From contig JADJQQ010000001.1 in the NCBI GenBank assembly GCA_016712625.1, positions 1,674,001-1,738,000 on the forward strand: DNA of 64,000 bases, in the 5' to 3' direction. This document shows, piece after piece, positions 1 to 9,010 of this stretch. The notes under the pieces are model-generated. The model was not told the DNA's origin, did no database searches, and was given only the letters and a program-made list of their open reading frames with translations. The position numbers and the translations under genes are program-made. The DNA is from Candidatus Competibacteraceae bacterium (lineage in GTDB: Bacteria; Pseudomonadota; Gammaproteobacteria; Competibacterales; Competibacteraceae). Positions within the stretch are counted from its first letter, which is position 1, and every line of letters starts with the position of its first letter.

Positions 1-2000
1 ACCCGCAGGTCCTGTTCGCCGGTTTGACGGGTGCCAAGCACTTCGCCCGGACCACGCAATTCCAGATCGCGGCGGGCGATTTCGAAACCGTCGTTACACT
101 CGCGCAGCACCCCCAGTCGCGCGTGAGCCGTTGGCGACAACGGCGGTCGGTACAGCAGCACGCAACTGCTCTCGGTGTTACCGCGGCCGATCCGACCCCG
201 CAACTGGTGCAGTTGGGCCAGGCCCAGCCGTTCGGCGTTTTCCACGATCATCAGACTGGCGTTGGGCACGTCTACTCCCACCTCAATCACGGTGGTGGCC
301 ACCAGCAAATCGAGTTCGCCCGCCTTGAAGGCAGCCATTGTGGTTTCTTTGCTGGCTGAGAGCAAACGGCCATGCACCAGGCCGATCCGAAGTTCCGGCA
401 GCAGCGCGGCTAGCCGCTCGGCGGTTACGCTAGCCGCCTGACATTGCAGCGCTTCCGATTCCTCGATCAGCGGACAGACCCAGTACGCCTGGCGGCCGTT
501 GCGGCAGGCTTGGCGGATGCGGCTGATGACATCCTCCCGGCGGCTATCCGGCGCGGCCACCGTTCGTATGGGCTGGCGGCCGGGGGGGAGTTCGTCGATC
601 ACGGACGTATCGAGATCGGCGTAGGCGCTCATCGCCAAAGTGCGGGGGATCGGCGTGGCTGTCATGATCAACTGGTGCGGGCGTCGCCCGCTTTGCTGAC
701 CCTTCTGGCTCAGCGCCAACCGCTGATGGACGCCGAAGCGATGCTGTTCGTCTATGATGGCCAAGGCCAGTTCAGCAAAGGCCACGCTCTCTTGAAACAG
801 GGCGTGTGTGCCGACTGTGATATGAATCTCGCCGAGGGCGAGGCGTTCCAACAGCATCCGGCGCGCTCGCCCGGTCAAACGGCCGGTCAGCCAAGCCACG
901 ACAATACCCAGTTCGCCGAGCCAGTTCTGAAAGTTATGGTAGTGCTGCTCGGCCAGTAGTTCCGTGGGCGCCATCAGCGCGGCTTGAGCGCCGGTTTCGA
1001 CCGCGCGCAGCGCGGCGATGGCGGCCACTACGGTTTTGCCCGAACCGACATCGCCTTGCAGCAGCCGAAGCATCGGCCGGGGTTGCGCCAGATCGGCGTT
1101 GATTTCGCGCACCACCCGTTGTTGGGCGGCGGTGAGGGTGAAAGGCAAGCGCTCCAAAAACCGCTGAATTAATCCGCCGTCTCCAGCCAGCGGCGGCGCA
1201 TCGTGCCGCCGTATTCGCTCGCGCAACCGCCGCAAGCTGAGCTGGTGGGCCAGCATCTCCTCGAACGCCAACCGCCGCCGCGCTGGATGGTGGCCGCTCT
1301 CCAGTTCCGCCAGCGAAGCCTGGCTGGGCGGCTGATGCAATACCCGCACGGCATCGGTAATCGACATCAATTGCAATTGCAGGCGCAAAGCGGAGGGCAG
1401 CAATTCCGGTAACAGCGTCGGTTCTTTCAGCCGCAGGAGCGCTTGCTCCGCTAGCCCGCGCAGGGTGAACTGCTGTAAGCCGGCCGTACTGGGATAAATC
1501 GGCGTCAACTGGTCGGCGACTGGAGGCGTATTCGGTTCCAGTCGACGGCATTCGGGATGGATCATCTCCAGCCCGCTATAACCTTGGCGGACTTCACCAA
1601 AGCAACGTAGCCGCGCGCCAGTTTGACCAAGCAACTGCTGTTGGGTCGGGTTAAAATGAAAAAAACGCAGGGTCAAGCCGCCGGTGGCGTCGTGTAGACG
1701 GCAGAGCAGGAAGCGCCGGCCGTGCGCCGTGACTTCGCTCCCGATGACGTCGGCCTCAATCTGCGCCTCCGCGCCAGAAACCAGCTGGCTAATGGGGGTG
1801 ATGCGGGAGCGATCCTGATAGCGCAGCGGCAGATGCAAGAGCGCGTCCTCGACGCTATGAATCCCCAACCGATGCAAACGCTCGGCGAGCCGCGGCCCGA
1901 CTCCGGGCAAGGCCGTGATCGGAACCGGTTCGGTAGCCAGCGCGCGCGCCGCCTTCAGCCTGGCGGGACCGATGTCGGCCTGGACGCCCTGTTGTTCCAT
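1..2000 (-). CDS. recG: ATP-dependent DNA helicase RecG (3' end beyond window)
   Basis: RecG remodels stalled replication forks and Holliday junctions. The ATG at 2000 opens 666 codons that run off the window, ending ...TGEQDLR, so a few dozen C-terminal residues are missing compared with the usual ~690. Visible landmarks: an LPGVGPRLAERL helix-hairpin-helix-like start of the wedge domain (about residue 30), Walker A GDVGSGKT at about 316-323, the DEQH box (DEQHRFGV) at about 417, and MTATPIPRT at about 446. It lies 12 bp after ridA and is last in the gmk-rpoZ-spoT-ridA-recG order, which resembles the E. coli gmk-rpoZ-spoT-trmH-recG operon. The many opposite-strand open frames here are shadows. 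Confidence 0.95.
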   Translation of the reverse strand, partial: MEQQGVQADIGPARLKAARALATEPVPITALPGVGPRLAERLHRLGIHSVEDALLHLPLRYQDRSRITPISQLVSGAEAQIEADVIGSEVTAHGRRFLLCRLHDATGGLTLRFFHFNPTQQQLLGQTGARLRCFGEVRQGYSGLEMIHPECRRLEPNTPPVADQLTPIYPSTAGLQQFTLRGLAEQALLRLKEPTLLPELLPSALRLQLQLMSITDAVRVLHQPPSQASLAELESGHHPARRRLAFEEMLAHQLSLRRLRERIRRHDAPPLAGDGGLIQRFLERLPFTLTAAQQRVVREINADLAQPRPMLRLLQGDVGSGKTVVAAIAALRAVETGAQAALMAPTELLAEQHYHNFQNWLGELGIVVAWLTGRLTGRARRMLLERLALGEIHITVGTHALFQESVAFAELALAIIDEQHRFGVHQRLALSQKGQQSGRRPHQLIMTATPIPRTLAMSAYADLDTSVIDELPPGRQPIRTVAAPDSRREDVISRIRQACRNGRQAYWVCPLIEESEALQCQAASVTAERLAALLPELRIGLVHGRLLSASKETTMAAFKAGELDLLVATTVIEVGVDVPNASLMIVENAERLGLAQLHQLRGRIGRGNTESSCVLLYRPPLSPTAHARLGVLRECNDGFEIARRDLELRGPGEVLGTRQTGEQDLR

Positions 2001-2012
2001 TCCAGCGACCAG

Positions 2013-2399
2013 CTACTTCTCCAGAACCAGCACGGCGTCCATTTCGACTTGCGCGCCGCGAGGTAAGGCGGCGACCCCGACGGCGGCTCTAGCCGGATAA
2101 GGTTCGGCGAAGTACTCGGCCATGATTTGGTTGACCAAGGCGAAGTGGCCCAAATCAACGAGAAATACGTTAAGTTTGGCGGTATCGGCCAAGCGGCCGC
2201 CAGCCGCGTGGGCTACCGCCGCTAGATTGTCGAACACCCGGCGAATCTGTGCCTCGATGCCGCCCTCCACCAGGTGCATGGTGGCTGGGTCGAGCGGGAT
2301 CTGGCCGGATAGGTAAACGGTGGCGCCCGCCTTCACCGCTTGCGAATAAGTACCGATGGCGGCGGGGGCTTGCTCGGTGCGGATGATTTGGTGAGGCAT
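2013..2399 (-). CDS. ridA: RidA family reactive intermediate/imine deaminase
   Basis: RidA proteins hydrolyse reactive enamine/imine intermediates released by PLP enzymes such as threonine dehydratase. The 128-residue product has the family's normal length and the recognisable segments PAAIGTYSQAV near the N-terminus and the C-terminal RAAVGVAALPRGAQVEMDAV, whose Arg binds the substrate carboxylate in the family. I chose the ATG at 2399 (MPHQIIRTE) because AGGAA lies upstream at a good distance; an in-frame ATG further out would add an unconserved leader. It sits between spoT and recG, where E. coli has trmH. Confidence 0.93.
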   Translation of the reverse strand: MPHQIIRTEQAPAAIGTYSQAVKAGATVYLSGQIPLDPATMHLVEGGIEAQIRRVFDNLAAVAHAAGGRLADTAKLNVFLVDLGHFALVNQIMAEYFAEPYPARAAVGVAALPRGAQVEMDAVLVLEK

Positions 2400-2463
2400 C
2401 GCGAAAGTTCCTGACAGGCTCTGGATGATCGCTGGGGTCGGTTTAAGCAAAAGCAGGCGAGGA

Positions 2464-3981
2464 CTAACCTCGCCGGGCCAATTTCAAGGTTTCGGGCAAG
2501 GTGCGCAACCGGCGCATCACGCGGGCGAGGTGCCCACGGTCGCGAACGTTGAGCAACAGATACATCGTGGTGGTGTTGCCATCGCGCTCTGAGGTGTTAA
2601 TCGTTTCGATATTGGTGTCGGTGGCGGAAATGACGGCGGCGATGGTGGCCAGCGCCCCGCGCCGGTTCACCATATCCAAACGTAGCTCCACCGTGAAGTC
2701 GGTCGTGATAGTTTGTTCCCATTCCACTTCAATCCATTTATCGGGCGCTTTTTTGTAGCCGATGACATTCTTGCAGTGATCCCGGTGAACGACGATGCCG
2801 CGCCCGGCGTTGAGGTTGCCGATAATCGCATCGCCCGGCACCGGCCGGCAGCATTTGCCAAAGCTCACCACGGTGCCTTCGGTGCCTTTGATCAGGAGGG
2901 GTTGGTTGCTGGTATCCGGCGGCGGCGCGCCTTCTTCGTTACCGGGCAACAAGCGTTTGGCGATCAGTGTAGCGACCCGATTACCCAACCCGATATCGGC
3001 CAGCAATTCCTCGAAGCTGGCCAGATTGAACTCCTTGATCAGCGCCTTAATCCGTTCGGGTGGCAGTTCGCTCAGCCCGTTGATCCGGCCCGCCAGCGCT
3101 TTTTCCAGCAGCCGCTTGCCCAGCAGGACCGCCTCGCCACGTTGTAGGTGCTTGAGGTAATGGCGGATACTGGCGCGGGCCTTGGCGGTCACTACGAAAT
3201 TGAGCCAAGCTGGGTTGGGGCGGGCGGTGGGAGTAATGATGACCTCGACGGTTTGACCAGTGAGCAGCGGGGTGCGCAACGGGGCTAGCCGGCGATCAAT
3301 CCGAGTGCCGACGCAGGTGTTGCCGACATCGGAGTGGATGGCGTAGGCAAAATCGACCGCGGTGGCGCCACGCGGTAGCTCGACAATTTCACCGCGTGGG
3401 GTGAACACGTAGATCTCGTCTGGAAATAAGTCTATTTTGACGCTTTCAAGAAATTCGACCGGATTGCCGGCGCGGCGTTGCATGTCCAGCAGTTTGCGCA
3501 ACCATTCGCGAGCCCGTTGCTGGGCGTGTCCGCCTTGTTCTTGATCGTCGGATTTATAGCGCCAGTGCGCGGCGACGCCGACTTCCGCCATCACATGCAT
3601 CTCCTCGGTGCGGATTTGCAATTCGATGGGGACGCCGCCGGGGCCGAACAACACGGTATGCAACGACTGATAACCGTTGGCGTTGGGGATGGCGATGTAA
3701 TCCTTGAACCGGCCCATGATCGGTTTGTAGAGGCTGTGCATCACCCCCAGCACCCGGTAGCAGGTATCAACCGTGTCCACGATAATCCGCACGGCGTAGA
3801 CATCGTAGACATCCCGAAACGGCTTGGTCTTACGGCCGTGTCGCTCAGTGTCCGGCGAGGTTGGCCCGCTCCCGAAACGGTAGGGACGGTTTGCCCCGCA
3901 TTTTCTGGTAAATTCCCCAGAGATGCTTGCTGCGGCCCACCGCGCGGGCCTTAATGCCTTCTTCCTGTAGGCGGTTATCAA
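2464..3981 (-). pseudogene. spoT: SpoT C-terminal part (synthetase, TGS and ACT domains), separated from its start by a frameshift
   Basis: This is the distal part of the (p)ppGpp synthetase/hydrolase SpoT. From about 3822 downwards it reads PFRDVYDVYAVRIIVDTVD, the start of the synthetase domain, then GRFKDYIAIPNANGYQSLHT. A TGS domain follows (IYVFTPRGEIVELPRGATAVDFAYAIH), then a helical region and a C-terminal ACT domain (TVELRLDMVNRRGALATIAAV). Upstream of 3822 the open frame encodes nothing SpoT-like, so it has no credible start of its own. It is out of frame with the N-terminal part because of a 58-bp insertion at 3812-3880. The product could be made only if that insertion is a sequence artefact or is bypassed. 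Confidence 0.85.
3812..3880. repeat. 11-bp direct repeat bounding the segment that breaks spoT
   Basis: TCCCGAAACGG occurs at 3812-3822 and again at 3870-3880, exactly 58 bp apart. On the coding strand this is CCGTTTCGGGA. Removing one copy plus the 47 bp between them joins QKMRGKPSLPFR directly to DVYDVYAVRIIV in one frame, which is the layout expected of SpoT proteins. 58 is not a multiple of three, so the insertion shifts the frame. Direct repeats at both ends fit a slippage or duplication-type event or an assembly fault; no terminal inverted repeats of a transposon are visible. Confidence 0.85.
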
Positions 3982-4723
3982 TACGGGATTCCATTTGGCC
4001 GATGATCTCGCGGCGGTTGCCGCTCATCTTGCGCACGGCCTCTTGCAGCACCCGGAAGCGGAACGGATAGAGATGGCTCAGCCCCAGATCCTCCAACTCC
4101 TGACGGAGATGGTTCATGCCCAGCCGACCGGCGATGGGAGCGTAGATCTCCAGCGTTTCGCGGGCGATGCGACGCCGGGATTCCGCTCGCATCGCGCTCA
4201 AGGTGCGCATGTTGTGCAAGCGGTCGGCCAGTTTGATCATGATCACCCGTAAATCCTTGGCCATGGCCAAGAACATCTTGCGGAAATTTTCCGCCTGCGC
4301 CTCCAGTTTGGAGTTGAAGTGAATCTGGGTCAGCTTGCTGACGCCATCGACCAACTCGGCGACTTCCGGGCCGAAATGGGCGCTGAGGTGTTCCTTGTTG
4401 TAATGCGTATCCTCGATCACATCGTGCAACAGCGCGGCGAGCAACGTTTCGTGATCGAAGCGGACGTTGGCGAGAATGCGGGCGACAGCCAGCGGGTGAA
4501 AAATATAAGGCTCGCCGCTCTTGCGGTAGATGCCGGCATGCGCTTCAGCGGCGAAATAACAGCCTTCGCGCAGTTGCTCGACCTGTTCCGGCTCCAGGTA
4601 TTCGCTAACGATGCCACAGAAGTCGTCGATGCGCAGCCGCAAATCATCCAGCCAATCGTCGTCGACGGCCAGCTTGCGCGACTGCTGGATTTCGTTTCGG
4701 GCTTCTTGCACCGACGAACTCAT
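3845..4723 (-). CDS. spoT: SpoT N-terminal part: (p)ppGpp hydrolase domain, prematurely ended
   Basis: SpoT normally has about 700 residues with an N-terminal HD-type (p)ppGpp hydrolase and a following synthetase. Here the hydrolase half is intact: YIFHPLAVARIL, LLHDVIEDT (the HD metal site) and MIKLADRLHNMRTL are all present. Translation then continues for about 14 foreign residues after QKMRGKPSLPFR and stops at 3845. Read literally, the cell would have a hydrolase-only protein of 292 residues with no synthetase or regulatory domains. I chose ATG 4723 (MSSSVQEARN); TTG 4726 is in frame just before it. It follows rpoZ by about 40 bp in the usual gmk-rpoZ-spoT order. Confidence 0.9.
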   Translation of the reverse strand: MSSSVQEARNEIQQSRKLAVDDDWLDDLRLRIDDFCGIVSEYLEPEQVEQLREGCYFAAEAHAGIYRKSGEPYIFHPLAVARILANVRFDHETLLAALLHDVIEDTHYNKEHLSAHFGPEVAELVDGVSKLTQIHFNSKLEAQAENFRKMFLAMAKDLRVIMIKLADRLHNMRTLSAMRAESRRRIARETLEIYAPIAGRLGMNHLRQELEDLGLSHLYPFRFRVLQEAVRKMSGNRREIIGQMESRIDNRLQEEGIKARAVGRSKHLWGIYQKMRGKPSLPFRERANLAGH

Positions 4724-4761
4724 CAAGGCTTTTTCTCCAATGGATCAGTAAAGGGACGCCA

Positions 4762-5037
4762 TCACTCCGGTTCGGCCGTCGTGGTGGCGTCAATAACGGC
4801 CGGTAATGGCTCCACCGGCGTCGGTGGGGCCGGCCGGTTGTGTTTTTCCTTGAGCGCAAGCTCGAGTTTGTGCTCGGCCAATTCGCGCAAGGCGACGACA
4901 GTGGGTTTGTCGTTGTCCCAAGGAACCAGCGCTTCCTTGCCTAGAGCGAGATCGCGGGCGCGGCGCGCGGCAATCAGGACCAGTTCGAAACGGTTGTCTA
5001 CCTGGTCAAGGCAGTCTTCAACGGTGATGCGAGCCAT
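4762..5037 (-). CDS. rpoZ: DNA-directed RNA polymerase omega subunit
   Basis: Omega helps fold and assemble the beta' subunit of RNA polymerase and takes part in ppGpp binding in proteobacteria. The 91-residue product begins MARITVEDCLDQVDNRFELVLIAARRARDL, the standard N-terminus, and has the usual length. The tail is proline- and alanine-rich (PAPPTPVEPLP) and unconserved. GGGAG lies upstream of the ATG at 5037. It lies between gmk and spoT, as in E. coli. Confidence 0.96.
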   Translation of the reverse strand: MARITVEDCLDQVDNRFELVLIAARRARDLALGKEALVPWDNDKPTVVALRELAEHKLELALKEKHNRPAPPTPVEPLPAVIDATTTAEPE

Positions 5038-5109
5038 TCAGGGCGATCTCCCAACGTAAAACGAATGTTTGGATGGTTTGAATTTTGCAGTCTAGTCAGA
5101 AACAAGCGC

Positions 5110-5724
5110 TTAAGACAAGAGTGTCTGTAACAATCCTCGTTGCCGCTCCATTTGTATTTTCCGGCGTTGCCGGTTGGCGATGACAATGGCGCGCAGCGCT
5201 TCCATGGCGGCGGGAAACTGGTCGTTAACGATCAGGTAATCGAATTCTTCGTAGTGCGACAGCTCGCTGAGAGCCGCCGTCATGCGGTGCTCGATAACCT
5301 CCACGCTATCCTGGCCCCGGCTTGCCAGACGCTGCCATAACGCATGACGCGAGGGCGGTAAAATGAAGACAGTGATGCTCTCGGGTATCAATTCCCGCAC
5401 CTGACGCGCGCCCTGCCAGTCAATTTCCAGCACGACGTCCAATCCGCTTTCCAGTTGGGCCGACAGGGTGGCGTAGCTCGTGCCGTAACTATTGCCGAAT
5501 ACTTCGGCATTTTCTAAAAACAGCCCAGCCGCGCGCATCGCCTTAAAGGTGGTGACTGGCACGAAATGATAGTGGATACCGCTTTGTTCGCCGGGCCGGG
5601 GAGGGCGGGTGGTGTGGGAAATGGAAACGACGACTCCGGGAGTGGTTTCCACCAAGCATTTGACCAGGGTGGTCTTTCCCGCCCCGGAGGGGGCGGCGAC
5701 GATATACAAGGATCCACTATTCAT
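5110..5724 (-). CDS. gmk: guanylate kinase
   Basis: Gmk phosphorylates GMP to GDP with ATP, feeding GTP and hence (p)ppGpp synthesis. The 204-residue protein has the P-loop APSGAGKTTL at residues 10-19, the GMP-binding segment SHTTRPPRPGEQ, and DVVLEIDWQGARQV, all standard for the family. It is the first gene of the leftward gmk-rpoZ-spoT-ridA-recG run. The 285 bp to the divergent oxidoreductase gene should hold both promoters, but I see no clear consensus there. Confidence 0.96.
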   Translation of the reverse strand: MNSGSLYIVAAPSGAGKTTLVKCLVETTPGVVVSISHTTRPPRPGEQSGIHYHFVPVTTFKAMRAAGLFLENAEVFGNSYGTSYATLSAQLESGLDVVLEIDWQGARQVRELIPESITVFILPPSRHALWQRLASRGQDSVEVIEHRMTAALSELSHYEEFDYLIVNDQFPAAMEALRAIVIANRQRRKIQMERQRGLLQTLLS

Positions 5725-6009
5725 CTGCTTAATAACTTGGACATTGGGGATGGGTTGATTGTTCGGGCGGATGCGGTAAACACGCCTCGGTCCAAGGGCA
5801 TCGATTCCGCCTTCGGTAACTATGTGTCGGATGATGTCATGGATGACTCCTGTTTCAAAGGCTGGACGCGGCGTTTCCTCGATAGCCGGATTTTATCGGG
5901 TGGGGCTTGCTGCCTCCATGCCGTGTCTTAAGCCTGCTTGGTCAATTCTTCAACCTTGGTGCATTCTTAACGATAAAATACGTGTTTCCAATTTATGGAG
6001 CATGCCGCA

Positions 6010-7098
6010 ATGCCGCCATCCGTTGATGAAATCCGCGTGGGTCTGATCGGTTATGGCTTGGCTGGTAAGACATTTCATGCGCCGCTGATCGCGGCGACCG
6101 CCGGTTTGCGCCTGACAGTGGTTGGTTCGAGCCAGCCTGAGGCGGTGCGAGCCGATTTTCCGGATGTGGCGGTGGTGGAAGGGGAGGCGGTCGCTACCGC
6201 CGCCGAGGTCGATTTGGTGGTGATCGCCGCCCCCAACGATTGCCACGCCCCGCTGGCGCGAGCGGCGCTGGAGGCGGGCAAGCATGTGGTGGTCGATAAA
6301 CCGTTTGCCCTGAGCTTGGCGGAAGCGCGCGAATTAGTAGACTTGGCGAAAACGCAAGACCGACTGATTTCGGTATTCCAGAACCGGCGCTGGGATAGCG
6401 ACTTCCTCGCCGTGAAGGCGGTCATCGCCCAGGGCGCTCTTGGCAAGGTGCGGCATTTTGAATCGCATATCGACCGTTATCGCCCAGTCGTGCGCAACCG
6501 CTGGCGCGAGCGAGCGACCGCGCCGGGTTCAGGCTTGTGGCCGGACTTGGGGCCACATTTGATCGATCAGACTCTACAACTATTCGGGTTGCCCGATACT
6601 GTTACCGCGCAACTCGCCATCCTGCGCGAAGGCGGACAAACCGATGATTGGTGGCACCTCGTCCTCAGTTACGCGGACGGATCGCGCGCGATCTTGCATG
6701 CCAGTATGCTGGTCGCGGGCGGGAGCGCTCGCTTTATCGTGCACGGCAGTTTGGGCAGCCTGGTCAAGCGCAACCCCGATCTCCAGGAAGATCAATTGAA
6801 GGCGGGCGCGCGGCCCGGTGATCCCGGTTGGGGCGTCGATCCTGATCCCACTTTGATTTACGACGCCCAAGGAACGGTGCGTGAACAGCAAACGCCGCCC
6901 GGCGACTTTGGGGCTTATTACCGCGCCCTTCACGCCGCGCTCACCGCGGGTGGACCCAATCCGGTCACGCCGACGCAAGCGCTTGCGGTGATGGCGGTGC
7001 TGGAAGCGGGAAAGGATTCACACTGTCAAGGCAAAACCTTGCCTTTGCCGCTGACCGATGCGGAGCGCGCTGACTGGCATTGTCAAGCAGCGGATTGA
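6010..7098 (+). CDS. Gfo/Idh/MocA family NAD(P)-dependent oxidoreductase
   Basis: Members of this family oxidise or reduce sugar- or polyol-like substrates with NAD(P). The N-terminal Rossmann fold shows IRVGLIGYGLAGKTFHAPLI, and the motif VDKPFALS occupies the place of the family EKP signature (catalytic Lys). GSGLWPDLGPHLIDQ begins the C-terminal substrate domain. The 362-residue length is typical. I prefer ATG 6010 (MPPSVDEIRVG) over the in-frame ATG at 5995 because GGAG lies about 9 bases before 6010. It resembles the YdgJ/YhhX-type subgroup, but the substrate cannot be told from sequence. It appears monocistronic. Confidence 0.88.
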   Translation: MPPSVDEIRVGLIGYGLAGKTFHAPLIAATAGLRLTVVGSSQPEAVRADFPDVAVVEGEAVATAAEVDLVVIAAPNDCHAPLARAALEAGKHVVVDKPFALSLAEARELVDLAKTQDRLISVFQNRRWDSDFLAVKAVIAQGALGKVRHFESHIDRYRPVVRNRWRERATAPGSGLWPDLGPHLIDQTLQLFGLPDTVTAQLAILREGGQTDDWWHLVLSYADGSRAILHASMLVAGGSARFIVHGSLGSLVKRNPDLQEDQLKAGARPGDPGWGVDPDPTLIYDAQGTVREQQTPPGDFGAYYRALHAALTAGGPNPVTPTQALAVMAVLEAGKDSHCQGKTLPLPLTDAERADWHCQAAD

Positions 7099-7205
7099 AC
7101 GCTGGATGACGGCGCGATGAAATAACTGGGCGCTCGACGACGGCCGCTTAGGGTAAACCATGCGGCCAGGATCGGCGCTAAGCCTGGCGGGGCCGCCGGT
7201 CGACT

Positions 7206-8072
7206 TCACTCAATGTTCTGAATCTGCTCGCGCATTTGCTCGATGAGGACTTTCAGCTCGATGGCGGCCCGTGTTGTCTCGGTATCGGCGGATTTCGACG
7301 ACAAGGTGTTGGCTTCGCGGTTGAGTTCCTGCATCAGAAAATCCAGCCGCCGGCCGACCGGTTCGGCCCGTTCGAACACCGCCTGGATTTCGTCCAGATG
7401 GGCGTCCAGCCGGTCGAGTTCTTCCTCCACATCCAGCCGCTGGGCCACCAGCACCAATTCCTGTTCCAACCGGCTGGCGTCGGCATCGGTGGAGATATCC
7501 GCCAGCCGGCTTAACAGCTTCTCGCGCCAGCGGGCTTGAACTTCGGGTCGGCGAACGCGCACCCGCCGCACTTGGTTGCGAATGGCTTCGCAGCGCTGCT
7601 GGAGCAACTCGGCGGTACGCTGGCCCTCCCGTTCGCGGGTGGCGATCAGTTCCGCCAGAGCGGTATCCAGACAGTCCAGAATCACTTGCTTGATTTCATC
7701 CAAATCGGGTTCGGCTTCATCGACCACGCCCGGCCAGCGCAGTATTTCCCCCAGCTGCAAGCCGGTGCCAGGCCCGATCATGTGCTCGACCTCATCGGCG
7801 ATTTTGAGCAATCGTTCCACCAGGGCATGGTTCAGCGTGATGGCGGTTAGGGCCGCGCCCGTAGTCTGCAATTTCAGGCTGCATTCCACCTTGCCGCGAC
7901 TGAGGGCGGCGGCAATGCGTTCGCGCACCAGCGATTCCAAGCCGCGCAGTGTCTCTGGCAACCGCGCGGTCGTTTCCAGGTAACGGTGGTTTACCGAGCG
8001 CAGCTCCCAGATTATCGTGCCCCACGCGCTGGGCTGTTCTTGACGCGCGAAGGCGGTCATGCTGCGTAACAT
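7206..8072 (-). CDS. yicC: YicC family endoribonuclease
   Basis: The product has the family's characteristic start MLRSMTAFAR, then SVNHRYLETTARLPETLRGLE, and the conserved C-terminal block GRRLDFLMQELNREANTLSSKS. YicC proteins are metal-dependent endoribonucleases; in E. coli YicC is implicated in degradation of small RNAs. 288 residues is the normal length. It is transcribed away from rph, with about 180 bp between the two starts; yicC beside rph is also seen in E. coli. Confidence 0.93.
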   Translation of the reverse strand: MLRSMTAFARQEQPSAWGTIIWELRSVNHRYLETTARLPETLRGLESLVRERIAAALSRGKVECSLKLQTTGAALTAITLNHALVERLLKIADEVEHMIGPGTGLQLGEILRWPGVVDEAEPDLDEIKQVILDCLDTALAELIATREREGQRTAELLQQRCEAIRNQVRRVRVRRPEVQARWREKLLSRLADISTDADASRLEQELVLVAQRLDVEEELDRLDAHLDEIQAVFERAEPVGRRLDFLMQELNREANTLSSKSADTETTRAAIELKVLIEQMREQIQNIE

Positions 8073-8253
8073 GGGCTAACCCCTTCTTTGAATGGTTGAT
8101 GTATCTTAGGCTGAATTTGCGGTCTTGCTATGGTTGGGTTGATATTTGTCGGTAATAAATCGAATAGCAAAGACAACATCTTAAACGGCGAGCCAACTCA
8201 TCCTGTTATAGTTCGACCCCTGATAACCTCTACCGACCCCAGGAAGATCATCC

Positions 8254-8976
8254 ATGCGTCCTAGTGCCCGCGCCGCTGCTGAACTGCGCCCGATCCAAAT
8301 CACCCGGCGATTCACCAAACACGCTGAAGGCTCAGTGTTGATAGCCTTTGGCAATACCCAAGTGATTTGCACCGCCAGCATCGAGGAGCGCGTGCCGCCC
8401 TTCCTCAAGGGTAAAGGGCGGGGCTGGGTTACTGCTGAATACGGGATGTTGCCGCGTTCCACCAACACGCGAATGCAGCGCGAGGCTAGTCGGGGCCGGC
8501 AAGATGGACGAACCATGGAAATCCAGCGCCTGATCGGCCGGGCGTTGCGCGCGGTAATGGATTTGGAAGCCTTGGGCGAACGCACCATTACCCTGGATTG
8601 TGATGTCATCCAGGCCGATGGCGGCACCCGGACCGCCGCCATCACCGGCGGTTTCGTCGCCTTGGCCGATGCCGTGCGCTATTTGGTCGGCAAGAAACTG
8701 GTCAAGAAAAATCCGCTGCATGGGCAGGTGGCCGCGGTGTCGGTGGGTATTTACCAGGGAGCTCCGATCCTTGATTTGGATTATGCGGAAGACTCTGAAG
8801 CAGAAACCGATCTGAATGTGGTGATGAACGATGCGGAGGCCTTCATTGAAATTCAAGGCACTGCCGAGGGTCATGCTTTCCGTCTGAACGAATTACAGGC
8901 GATGCTCGAACTGGCGCGAGTTGGCATCGGGGCGCTGTTGGGCAAGCAGCGGGAAGCGCTGGGATTAGTGGTTTAA
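8254..8976 (+). CDS. rph: ribonuclease PH
   Basis: RNase PH is a phosphorolytic 3'-5' exoribonuclease that trims tRNA precursors. The 240-residue product starts MRPSARAAAELRPI, contains SVLIAFGNTQVICTASIEE and RGWVTAEYGMLPRST, and has the phosphate-site region QADGGTRTAAITGGFVAL followed by LDLDYAEDSEAETDLNVVM. All core segments are intact and in one frame, unlike the frameshifted rph of E. coli K-12. rdgB follows by 34 bp, as in many gammaproteobacteria, so the two are probably co-transcribed. Confidence 0.96.
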   Translation: MRPSARAAAELRPIQITRRFTKHAEGSVLIAFGNTQVICTASIEERVPPFLKGKGRGWVTAEYGMLPRSTNTRMQREASRGRQDGRTMEIQRLIGRALRAVMDLEALGERTITLDCDVIQADGGTRTAAITGGFVALADAVRYLVGKKLVKKNPLHGQVAAVSVGIYQGAPILDLDYAEDSEAETDLNVVMNDAEAFIEIQGTAEGHAFRLNELQAMLELARVGIGALLGKQREALGLVV

Positions 8977-9010
8977 AGAGGACTATTGGCTTGACGGCTG
9001 GAGAACGCCC

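Noticed and set aside
24..1551. Several open frames on the plus and minus strand across recG
   Set aside because: The minus frame from 2000 reads as an unbroken RecG with all helicase motifs; the others are shadows with no family features.
3812..3880. Insertion sequence or intein in spoT
   Set aside because: The segment is only 58 bp, with no inverted ends and no coding capacity; direct repeats fit slippage or misassembly better.
4319..5059. 246-codon plus-strand open frame opposite spoT and rpoZ
   Set aside because: It is antisense to clear SpoT and RpoZ coding sequence and has no ribosome site or recognisable domain.
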